This document shows, in pieces, positions 31,164 to 38,826 of a stretch of DNA of 64,000 bases (positions within the stretch are counted from its first letter, which is position 1; each line of letters opens with the position of its first letter). The DNA is taken from contig NZ_CP047943.1 of the NCBI RefSeq assembly GCF_014279595.1, positions 1,178,001 through 1,242,000 of the forward strand, written 5' to 3'. A program made the translations under genes and the position numbers. Source of the stretch: Synechococcus sp. RS9909. Its GTDB lineage: Bacteria; Cyanobacteriota; Cyanobacteriia; PCC-6307; Cyanobiaceae. The notes under the pieces were generated by a model. It ran no database searches. It was given only the letters and a program-made list of their open reading frames with translations, and was not told the origin of the DNA.

Positions 31164-31697
31164 TCAAGGGAGAGCAGGTGCCTGGCTGATCTGGGCCACG
31201 GCGATCGGCACCGGAGAACTGGCGGCCATGCGCCGGGCCTGCTGCACCAGCGAGGCGGTACCGGCACCACCGGGGAAGGCCACCACCAGCACCGAGACCG
31301 GGGCGGCGGCGGAGGTGAGGGCTACGGCCCGGCTGATCGCCAGCTCGAGCAGCTCGCGATTGCGGATCGGCCCGGCCGCACGGCCATGGCGGCGCCAATC
31401 GGCTGGTAGCACCTCGACGGGCCAGCCCAGCTGACGGGCGGCACGGCCAATGGCGCGATCGGCGCCACGGGCCCCGCCATGGAGCAGCTCATGGACGAGC
31501 TGGCCGCCGGTGCGGGCCACCAGGGCAGCGGCGATCTGATCGGCCGACCAGAGGAGATCCCTGCCACCACCAGCAACAAGCACCCGACCAGCAGGAGCGG
31601 GCGGCAACGGGGTGATCACCGCCGGCGCCAGCAGCTGCAGAACCGCATGGGGGCCCAATGCAGCGGCTTGAGCCACCACAGAAGGGTGTGAATTCAT
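31164..31697 (-). CDS. SLOG-family (YspA/DUF2493-like) protein
   Basis: In this 177-aa protein the Rossmann-like SLOG fold is visible: GRVLVAGGGRDLLWSADQIA, HGGARGADRAIGRAARQLGWPV, DWRRHGRAAGPIRNRELLE and VLVVAFPGGAGTASLV. SLOG proteins bind nucleotide-type ligands, and some phage members sit with recombination genes. It is first of the minus-strand trio, with promoter likely in the AT-rich stretch upstream. Confidence 0.8.
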   Translation of the reverse strand: MNSHPSVVAQAAALGPHAVLQLLAPAVITPLPPAPAGRVLVAGGGRDLLWSADQIAAALVARTGGQLVHELLHGGARGADRAIGRAARQLGWPVEVLPADWRRHGRAAGPIRNRELLELAISRAVALTSAAAPVSVLVVAFPGGAGTASLVQQARRMAASSPVPIAVAQISQAPALP

Positions 31698-32126
31698 GAC
31701 CTACAAAGCAAACGAACGGAGCAGGTTGTCTCGGGATTTCATTGCCGCAGGCGATGGGCTCGGGGCCTTTGGCGCTAACCTTATTCTAGCAGTTCAAATG
31801 CACTAAGAATCGAGCAGAGTGGCTGCAGCGCAATGGATTGACGCCTGGCAAACTGATCAGCCGGCAGCATTGAAAGCTGATAAGCAAGGCCACCAGATTC
31901 AGCACTAAATGCCCAGCTGGCCGCGCAGCCGCGCGAGGCAACCTACGGCTTCACCCAAGCCGCCTCGAGGCGGACGAAGCCCCGGCCACCGCAGCTGCGG
32001 GAGAGCCGCCATGCCCTCCACCCACACATCAGCCCCGGAGCGGAGGGCGGCGGCGGCTGGCCGCTGCACGCCACGGCGTAGCCGTGGCATGCTGAAGGAC
32101 GGCCGCTGTCGCACCGGGAGGTGCGC
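31698..32126. other. gap with palindromes
   Basis: The first 200 nt are AT-richer and should hold the promoter of the recombination trio. CCGCCTCGAGGCGG (31960-31973) is a perfect palindrome. GCCACGGC-GTA-GCCGTGGC (32070-32088) is a perfect 8-bp hairpin. A 61-residue frame on the minus strand crosses both, but I cannot support it as a gene. Confidence 0.4.
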
Positions 32127-32555
32127 TCAACGAATCCGAACGGAGCCCTGCGGCGGTTGCTCAGCCCCAGGGCCCCAGGGAACGTCCAGGAACCCCACCA
32201 GCAGCACGCCTCGGTGGGTGCCATGGATCCTCACCAGTCCCGCCTTGGCAGCACGCTCCATACCAGGACGCTCCTTGCGGACCTGCTCGGCGCTGGCCAG
32301 CACCCGCACCCAGCCGCCGGTCATGAAGTCCTCGCTGCCTGTTTCAAAGACCTGCAGCCGGCGGTGCTGGTTGCTGTTGCGCTCGTAGTACAGGCCTCCA
32401 CCGGTGGGGTCGGTCCCCTCTGCCCAGATCTGATCCACCATCAGCTTGCCGATCGCCAGCGGGTCCCGTGCCGCTGCGTCAATGGCCTCACCGTCAAGCA
32501 CCAGCGGGTTGCCCGGGTCCTCGCGGTTGTCAGAGATGATCAATCGGTCGCCCAT
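32127..32555 (-). CDS. phage-type protein (142 aa)
   Basis: GAGGAG precedes ATG 32555. The sequence is balanced and acidic (GDRLIISDNREDPGNPLVLDG, KLMVDQIWAEGTDPTGGGLYYE, WVRVLASAEQVRKERPGMER) and ends in a small beta domain (GLVRIHGTHRGVLLVGFLD). It reads like a real single-domain protein; the family is not recognised. It is co-directional with the recombination genes. Confidence 0.5.
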   Translation of the reverse strand: MGDRLIISDNREDPGNPLVLDGEAIDAAARDPLAIGKLMVDQIWAEGTDPTGGGLYYERNSNQHRRLQVFETGSEDFMTGGWVRVLASAEQVRKERPGMERAAKAGLVRIHGTHRGVLLVGFLDVPWGPGAEQPPQGSVRIR

Positions 32556-32876
32556 GAAAGGGTTCTCCTCAGACCCTTCCTCTCGCGTGATCACGCCTTA
32601 TGGGTCAATCCAGCGATGCTGATCGTCAGTCTGGCTGCGGATCTGCTTACAGCCTCAGCCAGTACCGGCTCAGCCGTTTCCCCTGAGCACTCCGGTCCGG
32701 GTCTCAAGCAGGTCCCACTGCAATCTGGAGCCTCGAATTCCGTCCATCCATCACAGACCGTGAATGACGGTATAAAAGACGGTACAGACGGAGGCACCCA
32801 TCGTCCCAAGCCATCCCATAGCAGTCGATCCGGTCCGCTGCACACGGACACCCTCTCCGTTTTTTTCTGATTCTGC
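32556..32876. other. gap with direct repeats
   Basis: No gene is seen. GACGGTA occurs at 32766-32772 and 32778-32784 (12-bp spacing) around a TATAAA-like stretch, possibly an operator and promoter. Confidence 0.35.
32844..32866 (+). terminator. possible terminator hairpin
   Basis: ACGGA, a 7-nt loop and TCCGT are followed by a run of seven T (32860-32866). The stem is short. On the plus strand it would stop antisense or read-through transcription. Confidence 0.4.
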
Positions 32877-33131
32877 TCAGTAGAGCAGGAATCCTGGTTC
32901 GAAGCCTTCATCGGGCCAGACACCATCCTCGCCGACTTGCCATTGATCCGCCGGGATGGGACCGGAGCTGGGCTGGCTTCCATCGATGCAGCCATCCGGC
33001 GTTGTGAAGCCGGAACTGAAGGTTTCGCAGTTGATCGGATCCGCCGGGGCGAGGTCAGGGTCCTGGGCGCGTGCGGCGGGGAATCCCAACAGAAGCAGGG
33101 CCAGGAACGCCAGCGGCAGCAGGTCTCGCAC
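32877..33131 (-). CDS. small secreted acidic protein (84 aa)
   Basis: GTG 33131 gives MRDLLPLAFLALLLLGFPAARA, a clean signal peptide with an ARA-Q cleavage site. An acidic mature part follows with two Cys (INCETF, DGCIDG), Pro and Trp (DQWQVGEDGVWPDEGFEPG). The upstream extension of the frame is shadow. Unknown function; possibly a prophage-borne envelope protein. Confidence 0.55.
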   Translation of the reverse strand: MRDLLPLAFLALLLLGFPAARAQDPDLAPADPINCETFSSGFTTPDGCIDGSQPSSGPIPADQWQVGEDGVWPDEGFEPGFLLY

Positions 33132-33163
33132 GGCAGCTCGGCAGGGTGGTTTCAGCGTAGGGC

Positions 33164-33550
33164 TCAGAGCTGACTCAGGGTTCCAAGCGGCCAGCCCAGG
33201 TTGCGGAGGTGGCGCACCAGCACCCGAGAGGCGGCGAAGTAGTCGTGGCTGTAGGACGCCTTGAAGCCGATCTCCCCCAGAGTGAGCAGCAGCAGGCGAT
33301 GCTCGCGCCGGGTGCCTTCCCGTTCCGCCAGCAGGGCAAACCCTCGCTGCTCCAGGTCGTCGCGGAGCTCTTGATTCAGATCCGCCGTGAAGCCCACGTG
33401 GAGCACATGGTCGACCGCGCGATAGGCGGTGAACACCCTGGCGCCCTGATGCTCTTCGAGAAACTGGTAGCGCTCGGTGACGGCGATCACCGCATCCATC
33501 ACCGGGGCCTGCAGGGCCTGTTCGATCACGGCAAGGTTGGCCCCACTCAT
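33164..33550 (-). CDS. uncharacterised protein paired with a ribbon-helix-helix regulator (128 aa)
   Basis: The segment VFTAYRAVDHVLHVGFTADLNQELRDDLEQRG looks like the core of a GIY-YIG nuclease (first strand, then hxVGFT and a helix), although the usual catalytic Arg is not clear. The C-terminal part (HRLLLLTLGEIGFKASYSHDYF, LVRHLRNLGWPLG) is helical. It overlaps the upstream regulator by 4 nt. It may be a toxin of an undescribed type; this is inference from layout. Confidence 0.55.
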   Translation of the reverse strand: MSGANLAVIEQALQAPVMDAVIAVTERYQFLEEHQGARVFTAYRAVDHVLHVGFTADLNQELRDDLEQRGFALLAEREGTRREHRLLLLTLGEIGFKASYSHDYFAASRVLVRHLRNLGWPLGTLSQL

Positions 33551-33789
33551 GACGGCATGCCTCCACCGGCAGCGAGCCGCTCCTCGCAGGCCAGCTCGTA
33601 ATTGCGAATGGCGCCGGAGGGAATGGCGCCGCTGCTTTTGAGCTGACGCACGGACAGTTCCACGCACTGGAGCACCACGCTGGTGAGCTCGCGGCCCTCG
33701 CACTGGGCCCAGCTGCGCAGCAGCACATGCAGGCTCGGCGGCACCGACACTGTGAGCTTCACCTGGTTTTCGCGGGGAACGGCCTTCAT
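33547..33789 (-). CDS. CopG-like ribbon-helix-helix protein
   Basis: This 80-aa protein has the RHH strand and helices (QVKLTVSVPPSLHVLLRSWAQCEGRELTSVVLQCVEL in outline) and a Gly-rich tail. ATG 33789 opens MKAVPREN. It probably represses its own operon at the three repeats upstream. It forms an operon with the 128-aa gene via an ATGA overlap. Confidence 0.75.
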   Translation of the reverse strand: MKAVPRENQVKLTVSVPPSLHVLLRSWAQCEGRELTSVVLQCVELSVRQLKSSGAIPSGAIRNYELACEERLAAGGGMPS

Positions 33790-33812
33790 GCCGGCAGCTG
33801 TTGGGCCCTGGT

Positions 33813-33843
33813 GAGTGACCTGAGAGTAACTCTGGAGTCACTC
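33813..33843. promoter_or_regulatory. three-copy operator with 11-bp period
   Basis: GAGTAACTC (33824-33832) and GAGTCACTC (33835-33843) are exact 9-bp palindromes 11 bp apart. A weaker copy, GAGTGACCT, lies a further 11 bp toward the gene (33813-33821). Spacing by one helical turn is typical of cooperative ribbon-helix-helix binding. Confidence 0.6.
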
Positions 33844-33877
33844 CGGGGCAACTGCGGGGTTGCTGTGAGGCTCGCCT

Positions 33878-34495
33878 TCAGCGGCGGAACAGCAGGCAGA
33901 GGTTGTTGGCGGGCATCGTTTGGAGCTGCTCCAGCGTCAGCCCCGAGTTGCTGGCGAGTTGCTCGACGGCCTCCAGCTCGCGCACGCCCCAGCGGGGATT
34001 GCGGGCCCGCAGGGATTGATCAAACGCGGCATTGCTGTCACTGGTGTGTTGCCCGCCGCGACGGAAGGGGCCATAGAGGATCAGGGCGCCGCCGGCGCTG
34101 AGCCGAGCAGCCGCTTCCTCAATCAGGGCCTGGCAGCAGCTCCAGGGGGCGATGTGGATCAGATTGATCGCCACCACGGCATCCAGGTGCTGCTCCAGCC
34201 GTTGGGGAAGCGGCCAGGGGCGGGATTCCACATCGAGTGCCAGCGGTGCTGGCAGGTCTGGCATGCCCGGTGGATGGCGAATCCAGGCGCTGATGCTGCG
34301 TCGATGGGCCGGATCTGGATCGCTCGTCTGCCAGTGGATGCCTGGGAGCTGCCGCTTGAACCAGAGGGCGTGCTCGCCGCTGCCACTGGCCACTTCCAGC
34401 ACCACGGCGCCATCGGGGAGCCAGGCTTTTAGTAAGGCGGCGATCGGCTCCCGATTGCGTTCGGTGGCCGGAAAGAACAGGCGGGCATCCTCCAT
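33878..34495 (-). CDS. DUF938 SAM-dependent methyltransferase-like protein
   Basis: This 205-aa protein opens RLFFPATERNREPIAALLKAWL and has the SAM-binding VLEVASGSGEHALWF, then AINLIHIAPW and GGALILYGPFRRGGQHTSDSN, all typical of DUF938. The substrate is unknown. ATG 34495 is in line with the family N-terminus. It marks the return from the accessory island to core-type genes. Confidence 0.85.
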   Translation of the reverse strand: MEDARLFFPATERNREPIAALLKAWLPDGAVVLEVASGSGEHALWFKRQLPGIHWQTSDPDPAHRRSISAWIRHPPGMPDLPAPLALDVESRPWPLPQRLEQHLDAVVAINLIHIAPWSCCQALIEEAAARLSAGGALILYGPFRRGGQHTSDSNAAFDQSLRARNPRWGVRELEAVEQLASNSGLTLEQLQTMPANNLCLLFRR

Positions 34496-34689
34496 GGTGC
34501 TTTTCACTGTGGTTGCAGCCCTTGACCGGGCGTTGGCAATGGATGAAGAGGGAACCCTGCCAGGCCTGGAGCACCAACAGGCCTGGTGCATCAAGTCGTT
34601 CCGACTTGAGCTTGAACGTTAACTCCAGTCAGCGCCCACGTAGCTTGAGTTTCTGATCCCCGGCCCGCCTCAGCGGCTTCGCCTGCACC

Positions 34690-36861
34690 ATGCCCCATCC
34701 CGCCCGTCTTGCCGCTTTGCAGGCCATCCAGCAGCGACAGCCGCTGGCTTGTGAGGCCACACCACCGCTGGCGAAGATCTGGGCCAGTGATGTGTTCACC
34801 CTGGGGCGGATGAAGAATGCCTTGCCCAAAGAGGCCTACAAGGCGGTCCGCAAGGTGATTCGCGATGGCGGCAAGCTCGACCTCGAGGTGGCCGATGTGG
34901 TGGCTCAGGCGATGAAGGATTGGGCCGTGGCCCAGGGCGCCCATTACTACGCCCATGTGTTCTATCCGCTCACCAATTCCACCGCGGAGAAGCACGACGG
35001 CTTCATCAGCCCCCAGGGTGATGGCGATGCCATCCATGAATTCTCCGGCAAGTTGCTGGTGCAGGGCGAACCGGATGGATCCTCGTTCCCCAACGGTGGC
35101 ATTCGCTCCACCTTTGAAGCCCGCGGCTACACCGCCTGGGACATCACCAGCCCGGCCTATCTGATGCGCACTCCGAACGGGGTGACCCTGTGTATTCCCA
35201 CCGTGTTCGTGAGCTGGACCGGTGAAGCGCTCGACAAGAAGACGCCCCTGCTGCGCTCCAACGCCGCGATGAACCGGCAGGCCCAGCGGCTGCTCCGCAT
35301 TCTGGGCAACCAGGAGGTGGCTCCGGTGAACAGCTCCTGTGGCGCTGAACAGGAGTATTTCCTTGTGGATACCCAGTTCGCGACGCTGCGGCCCGATCTT
35401 CTCCTCGCCGGGCGCACCCTTTTCGGGGCGCCTTCACCGAAGGGGCAGCAATTTGATGATCACTATTTCGGAGCGATTCCGGAGCGGGTGCAGGTGTTCA
35501 TGCAAGACGTGGAGCAGCAGCTCTACCGCCTCGGCATTCCGGCCAAGACCCGCCACAACGAAGTGGCGCCGGGGCAGTTCGAGATCGCTCCCGTGCATGA
35601 AGCGGCGAATGTGGCCACCGACCACCAGCAGCTGATCATGACCGTGCTCAAAGGCACGGCCAAACGCCATGGTTTCACCTGCCTGCTGCATGAGAAACCC
35701 TTTGCCGGCATCAATGGCTCCGGCAAGCATGTGAACTGGTCGGTGGGCAACAGCACCCAGGGCAATCTGCTCGATCCGGGGCATACCCCACACGACAATC
35801 TGCAGTTCCTGCTCTTCTGCGCCGCGGTGATCCGCGGCGTGCATCGTCACGGTCCCCTGCTGCGCGCTGTGGTGGCCACCGCCGGCAATGATCACCGCCT
35901 CGGGGCGAACGAAGCGCCACCGGCGATCATCTCCGTGTATCTCGGTCAGCAACTGGAGCAGGTGTTCCAGCAGATTCAGCGTGGCGAAGTCACCGGCAGC
36001 GCCAGTGGCGGTGTGATGCGCTTGGGGGTCGACACCCTGCCCGAATTCCCCAAAGACGCCGGAGACCGCAACCGCACCTCGCCCTTTGCCTTCACCGGCA
36101 ACCGTTTCGAGTTCCGCGCCGTCGGCTCCGGCCAGTCGGTCGCCGGCCCGTTGGTGGCGATGAACACGGTGCTCGCCGATTCCCTTGAGTGGATCAGCGA
36201 TCGCCTGGAGGCGGAGATGGCTTCAGGTCAGACGCTGGAACAGGCTGCTGGCGCCGTGCTCAAGCAGGTGATGGACCTGCATGGTGCGGCTGTGTTCGGG
36301 GGCGATGGTTACGCCGACGCCTGGCACCGGGAAGCGACGGAGCAACGCGGATTGGAGAACCTCCGCAACACGGCGGAGGCCTTGCCCGTGCTCCGTCGCG
36401 ATGACGTGCGCGATCTCTTCCAGCGCCAGGCGGTGATCAGCCCGGTGGAACTGGAGAGTCGTTATGAGGTGTATGGCGAGCAGTATGTGTTGGCCATCGA
36501 GGTGGAGGCCCGCGTGGCCCTTGCGATGGTGCGCACCCAGATCAGCCCCGCCGTGGACAAGCAGATCAGCAGCCTGGCGCGCAGCCTTCAGCAGCAGCAC
36601 GCCCTTGGCCTCCAGCCCGATCAGCGCCGTCTGCACCAGCTCAGTGACCTGCAGCGACAGATGGACGACCACAGCCTGGCCCTGGAGGGCGAGCTGGATC
36701 CACTGCACCACGGCGACACCGCCGCCTCGATGCACCACTGCGCCCAGGTGATCCTGCCCCGCCTCGCCCAGCTCCGGGAGGCGGTGGATGGCCTGGAAGC
36801 CAGGGTTGATGACGATCGCTGGCCGCTGCCCTCCTATCGCGAGATGCTGTTCGTGCGTTGA
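34690..36861 (+). CDS. glnN: glutamine synthetase type III
   Basis: This 723-aa protein is the normal size of hexameric/dodecameric GSIII. It joins ammonium to glutamate with ATP. Family landmarks include [64 protein letters not shown] and [15 protein letters not shown]. In Synechocystis and some Synechococcus glnN is induced under nitrogen limitation. I could not see a convincing NtcA box here. An 8-bp inverted repeat lies upstream at 34591-34609. Confidence 0.95.
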   Translation: MPHPARLAALQAIQQRQPLACEATPPLAKIWASDVFTLGRMKNALPKEAYKAVRKVIRDGGKLDLEVADVVAQAMKDWAVAQGAHYYAHVFYPLTNSTAEKHDGFISPQGDGDAIHEFSGKLLVQGEPDGSSFPNGGIRSTFEARGYTAWDITSPAYLMRTPNGVTLCIPTVFVSWTGEALDKKTPLLRSNAAMNRQAQRLLRILGNQEVAPVNSSCGAEQEYFLVDTQFATLRPDLLLAGRTLFGAPSPKGQQFDDHYFGAIPERVQVFMQDVEQQLYRLGIPAKTRHNEVAPGQFEIAPVHEAANVATDHQQLIMTVLKGTAKRHGFTCLLHEKPFAGINGSGKHVNWSVGNSTQGNLLDPGHTPHDNLQFLLFCAAVIRGVHRHGPLLRAVVATAGNDHRLGANEAPPAIISVYLGQQLEQVFQQIQRGEVTGSASGGVMRLGVDTLPEFPKDAGDRNRTSPFAFTGNRFEFRAVGSGQSVAGPLVAMNTVLADSLEWISDRLEAEMASGQTLEQAAGAVLKQVMDLHGAAVFGGDGYADAWHREATEQRGLENLRNTAEALPVLRRDDVRDLFQRQAVISPVELESRYEVYGEQYVLAIEVEARVALAMVRTQISPAVDKQISSLARSLQQQHALGLQPDQRRLHQLSDLQRQMDDHSLALEGELDPLHHGDTAASMHHCAQVILPRLAQLREAVDGLEARVDDDRWPLPSYREMLFVR

Positions 36862-36871
36862 GCGCGTTGCT

Positions 36872-37411
36872 GTGAGGCAAGCCAGGCAAGCGATCGTGGT
36901 GACGTTCGGGCTTTCGGTGTGCGCCGTCAGCCCTGCAGCGTTGGCTCAGTCGCAGGCCGCCGCCCGCCTGCAACCCGTTCAGGTTCTGGCGGTGAACAAC
37001 GGCCAGGAGCTGTTGGTGGAGATTGATGGCCAGGGCCGCACCCTGCGCCTCAGCTGTTTGCAGGCCCCCAGGCCCCAGCAGCAACCCTGGGCCGAGCAGG
37101 CGAAAGATGTTCTTGCCCGGGAGGCCCCGGTGGGCAGCCGTTGGCAATTCCAGCTGCGAGCGCGCGATGTGTATGGGCGCCTGGTGGGCACGCTGCAGCG
37201 CAACGGAAAGGATCTGGCCTCAACCTTGCTGCGCCAAGGGCGCGTGTTTGCCTACGACGGTTTTCTGGGCCGCTGCGACGACCTCCCCTACGCCCGCTGG
37301 CAGCAGGAGGCGGCGGCACAACGGCTCGGGGTGTGGAGCGTGCCGGGAGGGATCACGCGGCCCTGGGACCAACGGGAGCAGACCGCTGCAGCCGAGCGCC
37401 TGGCGCCATGA
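36872..37411 (+). CDS. secreted staphylococcal-nuclease-like protein
   Basis: This 179-aa protein has a GTG start just after glnN. The signal segment is QAIVVTFGLSVCAVSPAALAQ. The SNase OB-fold follows (VEIDGQGRTLRLSCLQAP, QQPWAEQAKDVLAREAPVGSRWQ, RDVYGRLVGTLQRNGKDLASTLLRQGRVFAYDGF). The active-site Arg/Glu set is partly altered (LSCLQAP instead of LAGIDAPE), so catalytic activity is uncertain. Confidence 0.75.
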   Translation: MRQARQAIVVTFGLSVCAVSPAALAQSQAAARLQPVQVLAVNNGQELLVEIDGQGRTLRLSCLQAPRPQQQPWAEQAKDVLAREAPVGSRWQFQLRARDVYGRLVGTLQRNGKDLASTLLRQGRVFAYDGFLGRCDDLPYARWQQEAAAQRLGVWSVPGGITRPWDQREQTAAAERLAP

Positions 37412-37494
37412 TCCAAGCGTTACCGCCAACGGTGTGCAATCGCACAGCATCGGCCCTCGCTGGCTGAGTGAATGGAGGTACCGACTGATCCGCC

Positions 37495-37731
37495 ATGCCC
37501 TACGAACCCGGCAGCACCGATTGCCGTCTTTTGATTGATGCCAAGCAACATCTCGAGGAGGCGATCCGCACCCTCAGCGGTCTGCCCCACACCGACCACA
37601 TCCAGCGTCAGTTGAAGGCGGTGTACAGACAGCTGGAGGGGATGCATGATCTCAAGCGTGCCGGTGGCGCCGGCATCTCCCTTCGCAACGCTGACTGGTG
37701 TTCCGCAACGACCAACGCCCTGCCTGGCTGA
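37495..37731 (+). CDS. uncharacterised 78-aa protein
   Basis: It has a helical core (DCRLLIDAKQHLEEAIRTLSGLPHTDHIQRQLKAVYRQLEGMHDL in outline) and a less structured end. GGAGGT lies 15 nt before the ATG, rather far. Its family is not known to me; it looks like a small cyanobacterial conserved protein. Confidence 0.5.
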   Translation: MPYEPGSTDCRLLIDAKQHLEEAIRTLSGLPHTDHIQRQLKAVYRQLEGMHDLKRAGGAGISLRNADWCSATTNALPG

Positions 37732-37808
37732 ACTGGCTGTTCCTGGCGATCTTCCTCTGGAGCTCCTGGCAGCTGGCCGGTTTCTGGTTTGCCCAGCTGC
37801 ATGGCTGA
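37698..37808 (+). CDS. possible 36-aa single-pass membrane protein
   Basis: GTG 37698 overlaps the end of the gene before. It encodes MFRNDQRPAWLNWLFLAIFL, then WSSWQLAGFWFAQLHG: a short basic front and one hydrophobic, Trp-rich helix. The composition is unlike a random shadow frame. Such micro-proteins are easily missed. Confidence 0.4.
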   Translation: MFRNDQRPAWLNWLFLAIFLWSSWQLAGFWFAQLHG

Positions 37809-37827
37809 TCGGCACGAAAAAGCTGGA

Positions 37828-38757
37828 TTATGCGTAGGGGTATGCATTCGGCACGAAGAACTGTTCATTGATCGGCGGCCGCACGTAGTCCCCCTGCTCC
37901 GGGCGGGGGGGCAGCTCGATCGCCGGCGGTGTCATGTCGTCCCAGGGCACCTTGCTGAGCACATGGCGCAGACAGTTGAGCCGGGCCCGCCGCTTGTCAT
38001 CGGCCTCCACGGTGAACCAGGGGGCTTCCGGGATGTTGGTGTGGGCGAACATTGCGTCTTTCGCTCGTGAGAATTCCACCCAGCGATTGCGCGCTTCCAG
38101 ATCCATCGGGCTCAGCTTCCAGCGCCGGGTCGGGTCATCGATCCGCGACTGAAATCGTGCTTCCTGCTCCTTGTCGCTCACGGAGAACCAGTACTTGAGC
38201 AGCAGAATGCCGCTGCGCACGATCATCCGCTCGAACTGAGGGCACGCCTCCATGAACTGATCGACCTGGTCGTCGCTGCAGAAGCCCATCACCCGCTCCA
38301 CACCGGCGCGGTTGTACCAGCTGCGGTCGAATACCACGATTTCGCCGGCGCTGGGGAAATGCTCCACATAGCGCTGGAAATACCACTGGGTTTTCTGTTG
38401 ATCCGAGGGGGTGCCCAGGGCCACCACCCGACAACCCCTGGGGTTCATCGGCTCGGTCAACCGTTTGATCGTGCCGCCCTTGCCCGCTGCGTCGCGCCCC
38501 TCGAAGAGCACGATCATTCGATACCCCGTCGCCTTGATCCAGTACTGCATCTTGACCAGATCGGTCTGGAGACGCACCAGCTCCGACTCGTAGAGCTTCT
38601 TGTTGAGCCGATCACCGTTGTGGTTGCGACCTTCCAGCAGGTCATCGAGCAGCTCGGATGGATGGTCGATGTCGCCTTCGCTGCCATCGAGGACCTCGAG
38701 CACGGTGTCGGGCAGCTTGCCCTTCACCTTGTTGTGCTTGTGTTTGTCTTTGGCCAT
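37828..38757 (-). CDS. ppk2: polyphosphate kinase 2 family protein
   Basis: This 309-aa protein has the PPK2 Walker A FEGRDAAGKGGTIKRL (residues 85-100). The Walker B-type VVFDRSWYNRAGVERVMGF and lid segment KYWFSVSDKEQEARFQSRIDDPTRRWKLSPMD in outline follow. It transfers phosphate between polyphosphate and nucleoside di- or monophosphates. ATG 38757 opens MAKDKHKHNK. Intact. Confidence 0.93.
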   Translation of the reverse strand: MAKDKHKHNKVKGKLPDTVLEVLDGSEGDIDHPSELLDDLLEGRNHNGDRLNKKLYESELVRLQTDLVKMQYWIKATGYRMIVLFEGRDAAGKGGTIKRLTEPMNPRGCRVVALGTPSDQQKTQWYFQRYVEHFPSAGEIVVFDRSWYNRAGVERVMGFCSDDQVDQFMEACPQFERMIVRSGILLLKYWFSVSDKEQEARFQSRIDDPTRRWKLSPMDLEARNRWVEFSRAKDAMFAHTNIPEAPWFTVEADDKRRARLNCLRHVLSKVPWDDMTPPAIELPPRPEQGDYVRPPINEQFFVPNAYPYA

Positions 38758-38826
38758 CGTGCGCGAGGCTGCCCTCCCCATTGGTGCCGCGATCCGTTGC
38801 CAGGACGCCGCAGAGCAAAGCTTTTC

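Noticed and set aside
31905-32114. Minus-strand 61-69 codon frame
   Set aside because: It crosses two perfect palindromes and has no ribosome site or similarity; more likely structured intergenic DNA.
1-33843. Integron or superintegron as source of the TA array
   Set aside because: No tyrosine integrase gene and no attC-like repeats with conserved core were seen. Gene orientation is mixed rather than uniform.
34560-34690. NtcA-type site upstream of glnN
   Set aside because: I looked for GTA-N8-TAC; nothing close to the consensus at a sensible distance was found. Only an inverted repeat (34591-34609) is present.
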